Notes under the pieces: generated by a model
Told to the model about the DNA's origin: nothing
The model's database searches: none
Seen by the model: the letters and a program-made list of their open reading frames with translations, nothing else
Position numbers and translations under genes: made by a program
Assembly (NCBI GenBank): GCA_947381945.1
Contig: CANCXM010000032.1
Location: forward strand, 1 to 32,042
DNA from: an uncultured Muribaculaceae bacterium
GTDB taxonomy: Bacteria > Bacteroidota > Bacteroidia > Bacteroidales > Muribaculaceae
Direction: 5' to 3'
DNA length: 32,042 nucleotides
In this document: in pieces, positions 28,001 through 32,042 of the stretch
How the letters are laid out: every line of letters starts with the position of its first letter
How positions within the stretch are numbered: position 1 is the stretch's first letter

Positions 28001-28639
28001 AAGTATGACACCTATACCTCCGTCCTGACTGCCTCCGGTTCACGCGAACCAATCATGTCGGGCAACCTCTCCACCATGCTCCGCTGGAAGAATCTCCGTC
28101 TCAGCGCAAACTTCGTCTACAGTCTCGGAGCCAAGACCCGCCTCTTCGGCATGTATGGTGCAGGAACCGATAGCAACGGTGTCTATGCTCAGCAGGGTCA
28201 GATCAAATCTGAAAACAACCTCAGTCGCGACTATCTCGACCGTTGGTTGAAGCCTGGCGATGAAAAGCATACCAATATTCCTGCCATTATCGGCCGGCTC
28301 AGTCCAGGTTATGACCGATACTACATGCATTGGTCCTCGAACATGGATGAAATTCAGACCATTGCTAATTCCTATTGGGATATGTATGACTACTCCGACC
28401 TTCGCGTTGTCAGCTCAGACTACCTTAAGCTCTCCACTCTCAGTCTTTCATACGACTTCCCTAAAAACCTACTTCGTCCCTGGGGATGTCAGCGCCTCGA
28501 ACTGACTGCAACAGGCACCAACCTCTTCACCATCTGTGATTCCAAACTTAAGGGTCAGACCCCGACTCAAGGTGGCTTCACAACCATACAACTCTCCGAC
28601 CGTCCCGGATTCTCTTTCGGTCTAAATGTAACATTCTAA
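25079..28639 (+). CDS. SusC/RagA TonB-dependent receptor with N-terminal STN signalling domain (second locus)
   Basis: This is an outer-membrane importer that also signals. The 1,186-residue product has a signal peptide (cleaved near residue 21) and an STN (secretin/TonB short N-terminal) domain at about 24-98 (NYDMTFNGDSPQEAFKVIKE). A CarboxypepD_reg-like domain follows (109-181, ITGIVMDSNGETLPGVAVYE), then the signature LDDVVVTGYQ (187-196) and the plug with PLWVVDGIVV and LYGTKAANGVIVITTKRG. The barrel ends PGFSFGLNVTF. The STN domain normally contacts the periplasmic FecR protein, and the FecR gene lies 56 bases upstream on the same strand, so signalling through FecR to the ECF sigma factor is a strong inference. 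SusD follows after 15 bases. Confidence 0.95.
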   Translation: MKRRLLTLLVAWMLIPMALMARNYDMTFNGDSPQEAFKVIKEATGYEFVYNKNILSGIAGRSVTGTFTDMALDAILSQVVGDQLGLDYEIVDQSIVLSKPAAKSTSRAQITGIVMDSNGETLPGVAVYEKKSPNTGTMTNIDGDFQLASKGRQSVQLVFQYVGMKRKEVTWSGKPLKVYLEDDGNQLDDVVVTGYQVIDKRASTSAITSIKAEDILRPDALSIDQMLEGQVPDLMFMSNSGESNAAPKIRIRGTSSIIGNREPLWVVDGIVVKDPVPISPDELNDPDYINRLGNAISGLNPQDIERLDVLKDASATALYGTKAANGVIVITTKRGKEGKPQIRYSNNFTWKRRPRYSDSSVDVLNSKERIALSKQLFNDHYVYDSANTLVGFEDLIDKLYAGKINQSEFDSQLAWYETVNTDWFNLLTHDSFSQQHTLTLSGGGSRSAYYASIGFTDDDDIVKGNKNRRYNAMINLDVNFASWLTATFGLNGSISDRDYYQSSLSPLQYAYRASRAIPAFDGDGNYHFYKQREYQKSGYLFNILNELDNSGVEQNGNQLSFNANFRFHLTSWLSANAIFSYSASNTDINSYWGAQTYYAAKLRGCDYGETAPEDSAMPQGGELTHTSTDLRSWTARLQLDWNKYFNDDIHNFSGGIGFEASSDNYKGYGNTSRGYFPERGMSFAQGIDLTKYTNYASWLAGNTPVLTNSKENVLSAYITASYNWKRLIFVNANARVDGSNSFGDRANDKLLPIWSVSGSFDAAQLDFFKQLTWLDYFSIKGSYGFQGNMLSNQSPVMIIRKGSFDDFYGEYVSTVERNPNPDLRWEKTTSYNLGFEWGFFNRKLQLDASIYWKHTKDAFMSKTISTINGYESYIVNGGDIDNNGYSIGITVRPIDTRDWQWSISTNFSRAINKIKSLPAGESYELNDFLNGNAIVKGQPVGTFYSYKFLGLSPVDGGPMFDDWFDHTEDLKGLSKYDTYTSVLTASGSREPIMSGNLSTMLRWKNLRLSANFVYSLGAKTRLFGMYGAGTDSNGVYAQQGQIKSENNLSRDYLDRWLKPGDEKHTNIPAIIGRLSPGYDRYYMHWSSNMDEIQTIANSYWDMYDYSDLRVVSSDYLKLSTLSLSYDFPKNLLRPWGCQRLELTATGTNLFTICDSKLKGQTPTQGGFTTIQLSDRPGFSFGLNVTF

Positions 28640-28654
28640 TTTCAGAAATCACGC

Positions 28655-30262
28655 ATGAAAAATATAGCTAAAACACTCTGCGCCGCCCTTCTGACACTTA
28701 CAGGATTTGGTCTTACATCCTGTGACTCATTCCTTCAGGAGTACTCTCAGGATCTGGCAAAAGTAAATTCATGGGAGGATCTTGACGAAGTGCTTCTTGG
28801 AGATGCCTATCTTCACACGGGGCGCTACTATGACGCAGGCAACTATAATGTAGGATTGGAACGTGATAGTCATTTCGACATTCTTCACTTCATGTCCGAT
28901 GAAATGTACATCACTAAATATCCTACCAAACTCTCATCATATTATGATGACATGTTTCCGTTCTTCACCTGGCAACAGGATACCGGTGTCGACAACCAAT
29001 TGAAATATGTCGGAAATGACGAATCCTATTTCAACGCGCCATATTCCCGTATCAATGTCTGCAATATGGTCATCTCCCTTATCGATGAGCAGCCTGCCCC
29101 GAGACCCGAGGATGAGATAGAGAAACGCCGCGTGAAAGGTGAGGCATACTTCCTCCGTGCTCTCTACTACTTTTTCCTGACAAATCTCTATGCGGAGCCT
29201 TACGATCCGGCCACAGCATCCTCGACAAAGGGTATGCCACTGAAGTTTTCTGAGGTTATCGAAGATAAGGAATTTGAACGTTCCACCCTTGCTGAAACAT
29301 ACCAGAAAGTCATTGAGGACCTTAAGGAAGCGGAACAGCTTCTTGAGGGAACAACCCGTAAATCAATCTACCGTGCCGACCAGAATACCGTCCGTCTGCT
29401 TCTGAGCCGTGTCTACCTGTATATGCAGGACTGGGACAATGCCATAGCCAAGGCCCGTGAGGTGCTTGCCAAAAAAAACGCTCTGCTGAACATCGGTTCA
29501 AAAGCAATAGGCGATGATTGCCTCAGTGGCTCATCTCCCGAGGTCCTTTTCTCGATGGGCGACTATTTGATAGCCTTCTATTTCCGCGATAATTCCTATA
29601 CTTCACTTGCGTTGCAGATTTCCAATGACATGCTCAATCTTTATTCTGACAACGACTATCGTAAGAATCGTTATATCAGCACCACCAAAAATCGTGGCAG
29701 AAATGCGTTCTTCAAGGTTAACGGACAGGATGAGTCAGTAGGTAGCTACACCACCGTCGGCAGTGTCTTCACATTCCGTACTCCAGAAGCTTATCTTACA
29801 CTTGCAGAAGCTTCCGCCTATAACGGAGATGAAGCAACCGCTCGTACCTACCTTGAAAAATTCCTTGCCACCCGTATGTCCGGAAGTGTCTCGGTTGATG
29901 AATCCGGTGAAAACCTTATTGAACTTATCCGCAACGAACGAGCACGCGAATTTCTCATTGAAGGTCACCGATGGTTTGACTTACGTCGCTATTCAGTTAA
30001 CACCGTTTATCCTTGGTCGAAGGAAATCATCCATGGTTATCCTTATGAGGACGACTATGATTATGACCATACAGACTGGTATCGTCTTGACAAAAACGAC
30101 CCGGCATATACTCTCCCTCTTCCCCGTGCCATCCGCAATTTTCAGGTATCGCTCGGCAATGCGAACCGCCCTTCACGCAGAGCCTTTGACGCAACCCAAG
30201 TCCATGGTCCCGATTACAACAATCTCGGTGACGGAGATGATGATGACGATTGGGATTGGTAA
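28655..30262 (+). CDS. RagB/SusD family nutrient-binding lipoprotein (second locus)
   Basis: The 535-residue surface lipoprotein has the lipobox LTSC (Cys23) and pairs with the SusC encoded 15 bases upstream. SusD features include KRRVKGEAYFLRALYYFFLTNLYAEPYD near residue 160, where the helical pair contacts SusC. The QNTVRLLLSRVYLYMQDWDNA TPR helix and the C-terminal NERAREFLIEGHRWFDLRRY segment are also typical. The protein ends in an unusually acidic, aromatic tail (GDGDDDDDWDW), which I do not recognise as a family feature. The substrate cannot be read from the sequence. No depolymerase is visible in this operon before the window ends. Confidence 0.94.
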   Translation: MKNIAKTLCAALLTLTGFGLTSCDSFLQEYSQDLAKVNSWEDLDEVLLGDAYLHTGRYYDAGNYNVGLERDSHFDILHFMSDEMYITKYPTKLSSYYDDMFPFFTWQQDTGVDNQLKYVGNDESYFNAPYSRINVCNMVISLIDEQPAPRPEDEIEKRRVKGEAYFLRALYYFFLTNLYAEPYDPATASSTKGMPLKFSEVIEDKEFERSTLAETYQKVIEDLKEAEQLLEGTTRKSIYRADQNTVRLLLSRVYLYMQDWDNAIAKAREVLAKKNALLNIGSKAIGDDCLSGSSPEVLFSMGDYLIAFYFRDNSYTSLALQISNDMLNLYSDNDYRKNRYISTTKNRGRNAFFKVNGQDESVGSYTTVGSVFTFRTPEAYLTLAEASAYNGDEATARTYLEKFLATRMSGSVSVDESGENLIELIRNERAREFLIEGHRWFDLRRYSVNTVYPWSKEIIHGYPYEDDYDYDHTDWYRLDKNDPAYTLPLPRAIRNFQVSLGNANRPSRRAFDATQVHGPDYNNLGDGDDDDDWDW

Positions 30263-30307
30263 ATCTTTCCGAAAAATATTCGAAACCGAATTTGAAAATT
30301 AAAAGCT

Positions 30308-31228
30308 ATGAAATATTTAGATAAAATAATTGGGCTCGCCTGTATCATCGCAGCTACCGGATTCGCATCTTGCTCGGACGACAACGAGGATTTGATTCCC
30401 GGACCGACCGTTGACAACTTCTTCGCTCCAGACCCGGCCGACAATTCTGAGGAGGCCCGTATGCGTCGTGACTTTTATAAGGAAAACGGCATATACCTCC
30501 TGTTTTCCGACACCCTTGCGACTTATATAGACAGCAATGGGTTGGAACGGGTTGAAACAGTCGATTTCAAATGGACAAGCCTCACCACTCATGATGTCCT
30601 TACAACAGTTACCTATGATAAGATACCGGAGTCAGAACGTCAGGCTTCCGTTGACTGGGCCACAGCCTATTTCCTTCCATACATAAAGGATGGCAAACTG
30701 AAACCATATTCGATTCTCCTTGTTGATAATCTCATGAAGGAGGATGGATACTCACCCGAAGATATTGATTTCTATAACACATGGCGTTGTTTCACTATCA
30801 ATATGACAAACCTCCATGGCGTCGAGGGTGAAGAAGCTAAAATTCTTGGAAAAGAATTATTGAGAACTCTTGTTGACCAGAAACTTACCGATTCATCTCC
30901 CGAATTGTCCGACTTCTTTGCTATATGCGATGAATATTACGGGAATTATATTTCCGACTTATTCCCTGATTGGACTTCGGAACAGGACCTCACTGAAATC
31001 TATCGGCTCGGATTTCTTGATTATAATGAACATTGGTCCGGCAGGCCGATAAATGACAGTTTTTTATACTCGGATGATGATCTGGATAGTTTCAAAGATG
31101 CAGTCTTCAACGAGGATGAGGCTGAATTCCGTGAAAAATGGGCAGAATATCCGCTTATCCTACAGAAGTATGACTTGCTTCTCGAATGTTTTGAAAATCT
31201 CGGTGTAAACCTTAAAGCAGTGCAATGA
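30308..31228 (+). CDS. Lipoprotein resembling Peptidase_Mx1 zinc metallohydrolases but without the HExxH motif
   Basis: The 306-residue lipoprotein (lipobox FASC, Cys22) follows SusD by 45 bases. Its layout resembles the 'substrate import-associated zinc metallohydrolase lipoprotein' family (Peptidase_Mx1, PF15890) usually encoded just after SusC/SusD. It has an N-terminal RRDFYKENGIYLLF, and a helix AKILGKELLRTLVDQK (177-192) where the family has a HHEFxHxLHQ-type zinc helix. GFLDYNEH, a charged DDDLDSFKDAVF helix and a C-terminal YDLLLECFENLGVNLKAVQ follow. In the zinc helix the glutamate is kept (Glu183), but both histidines are replaced (Lys182 and Arg186). If the alignment is right, this is a non-catalytic relative, perhaps a binding subunit. 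The family call is by pattern and order, not a confirmed match. Confidence 0.6.
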   Translation: MKYLDKIIGLACIIAATGFASCSDDNEDLIPGPTVDNFFAPDPADNSEEARMRRDFYKENGIYLLFSDTLATYIDSNGLERVETVDFKWTSLTTHDVLTTVTYDKIPESERQASVDWATAYFLPYIKDGKLKPYSILLVDNLMKEDGYSPEDIDFYNTWRCFTINMTNLHGVEGEEAKILGKELLRTLVDQKLTDSSPELSDFFAICDEYYGNYISDLFPDWTSEQDLTEIYRLGFLDYNEHWSGRPINDSFLYSDDDLDSFKDAVFNEDEAEFREKWAEYPLILQKYDLLLECFENLGVNLKAVQ

Positions 31229-31938
31229 TTATGAAAAAATATATAACCTTGGCCATCATCGCGTTTACCCTCGGATTCACATCTTGCAGCGATGATGACA
31301 AGTTACCCGACGTGAAACCGGCCGACCGTGGGACGGTCACCGACAATCAGGGAAACGTCTACGATTGGGTACGCATCGGTGACCAGATGTGGACCACCTC
31401 CAACGCTAAAAACGGTATTTCGCTCTCTGAAGCCGAATATTATGCAGGTAGCTGGTGGAGCAATGTCCTCAAAAATGATGAGGACATTGAATATTTTGAA
31501 AATGACTACTTCCCGGTCATGGGAAATCTTATGACCTTGGAAGATGCCATCGACTCTGCTCCTGAAGGTTGGCGTCTCCCCTCCGACGAGGATTGGCAGA
31601 AACTTGAAAGGACTCTCGGTATGTCCAACTCCTCTTCCAAAGGCAACCGTGGCGATGGCGTGGCCTATTCAATGATTACAAAGGACTCAGGATGTGAGCT
31701 CGGACTTGATTTCGGTGGAGGCTGCTTCCCAATGAAAGTCTATGGATGGATTGAAATTAATCTTGACTTCGTTGGTGAACACGGTTACTACTGGACATCC
31801 ACACTCGAACCCTCCTACGAGACAGAACAACCGATGGCATATTTCCGCCGCATCACCGTCAACAACGGCAAGGTCGGACGCGAATGTATGCGCTCCGACT
31901 CCTACCTCTCCGTCCGTTGGGTCAAGGATGTCGAATAG
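31225..31938 (+). CDS. FISUMP-domain lipoprotein
   Basis: The start overlaps the preceding stop as ATGA (31225-31228), indicating translational coupling; an ATG two codons later (31231) gives the classic MKKYITLAIIAFTLGFTSC lipoprotein signal. The remaining sequence matches the Fibrobacter succinogenes major paralogous domain (TIGR02145/PF09603). Seen are GNVYDWVRIGDQMWTTSNAK, APEGWRLPSDEDWQKLERTL, YYWTSTL and the closing SYLSVRWVKD. The domain is common in secreted Bacteroidetes proteins; its biochemical role is not established. Lipidation and operon position with SusC/SusD suggest a surface protein that assists nutrient capture. Confidence 0.85.
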   Translation: MIMKKYITLAIIAFTLGFTSCSDDDKLPDVKPADRGTVTDNQGNVYDWVRIGDQMWTTSNAKNGISLSEAEYYAGSWWSNVLKNDEDIEYFENDYFPVMGNLMTLEDAIDSAPEGWRLPSDEDWQKLERTLGMSNSSSKGNRGDGVAYSMITKDSGCELGLDFGGGCFPMKVYGWIEINLDFVGEHGYYWTSTLEPSYETEQPMAYFRRITVNNGKVGRECMRSDSYLSVRWVKDVE

Positions 31939-31990
31939 ACAAATCTTTAACAATCCTCATATCTTAATTATTTAGCTCATATTTTATTTT

Positions 31991-32042
31991 ATGAATATGA
32001 ATTTGATAAAAATGTCACTGTCAGGGCTTATGGCCCTGACTT
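31991..32042 (+). CDS. Start of a further secreted protein or lipoprotein (cut by window edge)
   Basis: ATG 31991 (MNMNLIKMSLSGLMALT) opens a frame that stays open to the window edge. The basic-then-hydrophobic residues are consistent with the beginning of a signal peptide. It lies 52 bases after the FISUMP stop on the same strand and is probably the next gene of the operon. Only about 17 residues are visible; a second ATG at 31997 is an alternative start. Confidence 0.5.
   Translation, partial: MNMNLIKMSLSGLMALT

Noticed and set aside
32020..32040. Perfect 8-base hairpin GTCAGGGC/GCCCTGAC at the right edge
   Set aside because: It lies inside the signal-peptide codons of a starting gene, has no T tract, and is short enough to be chance.

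Overview
The window comes from a Bacteroidales chromosome, probably a gut commensal of the Muribaculaceae/Bacteroidaceae kind. The evidence is two SusC/SusD outer-membrane nutrient-uptake pairs, a FecI/FecR-type ECF sigma and anti-sigma pair, GLPGLI and FISUMP proteins, and promoters matching the Bacteroidetes primary sigma consensus (TTTG, about 20 bases, TAnnTTTG). The genus is an inference; nothing here fixes it.

Layout. Positions 1-1793 (minus strand) hold the N-terminal half of pyruvate:ferredoxin oxidoreductase. Positions 2032-6885 (minus) are an AT-rich accessory block of eight short genes: an Imm11-like protein, a DKNYY-repeat lipoprotein, a tandem pair of secreted paralogues and several unrecognised secreted or membrane proteins. 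It looks like an array of immunity-type genes with no toxin in view. It is bounded on the right by the long terminator hairpin that follows asd. Positions 7285-10168 (minus) hold asd (aspartate-semialdehyde dehydrogenase) and a long-chain acyl-CoA synthetase with a textbook promoter. Positions 10314-12171 (minus) hold a secreted trypsin-like protease and a GLPGLI-family protein in one operon.

Positions 12401-22550 (minus) form a pectin-type polysaccharide utilization locus: SusC, SusD, a secreted protein of unknown function, and a large multidomain PL1-type pectate lyase. Its promoter has a run of eight G in the spacer, which could make it phase-variable. Two REP-like palindromes sit between its genes. 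Positions 22976-25022 hold an ECF sigma factor (minus) and, divergently, its presumed FecR anti-sigma factor (plus). Positions 25079 to the right end (plus) hold a second uptake operon: a SusC with an STN signalling domain, SusD, a lipoprotein that looks like a Peptidase_Mx1 metallohydrolase without its zinc motif, a FISUMP lipoprotein, and the start of a further gene.

How it fits together. The STN domain of the second SusC probably signals substrate binding to FecR, which releases the ECF sigma factor to transcribe one or both uptake operons. The first operon adds a secreted pectate lyase to generate oligosaccharides for its SusCD pair.
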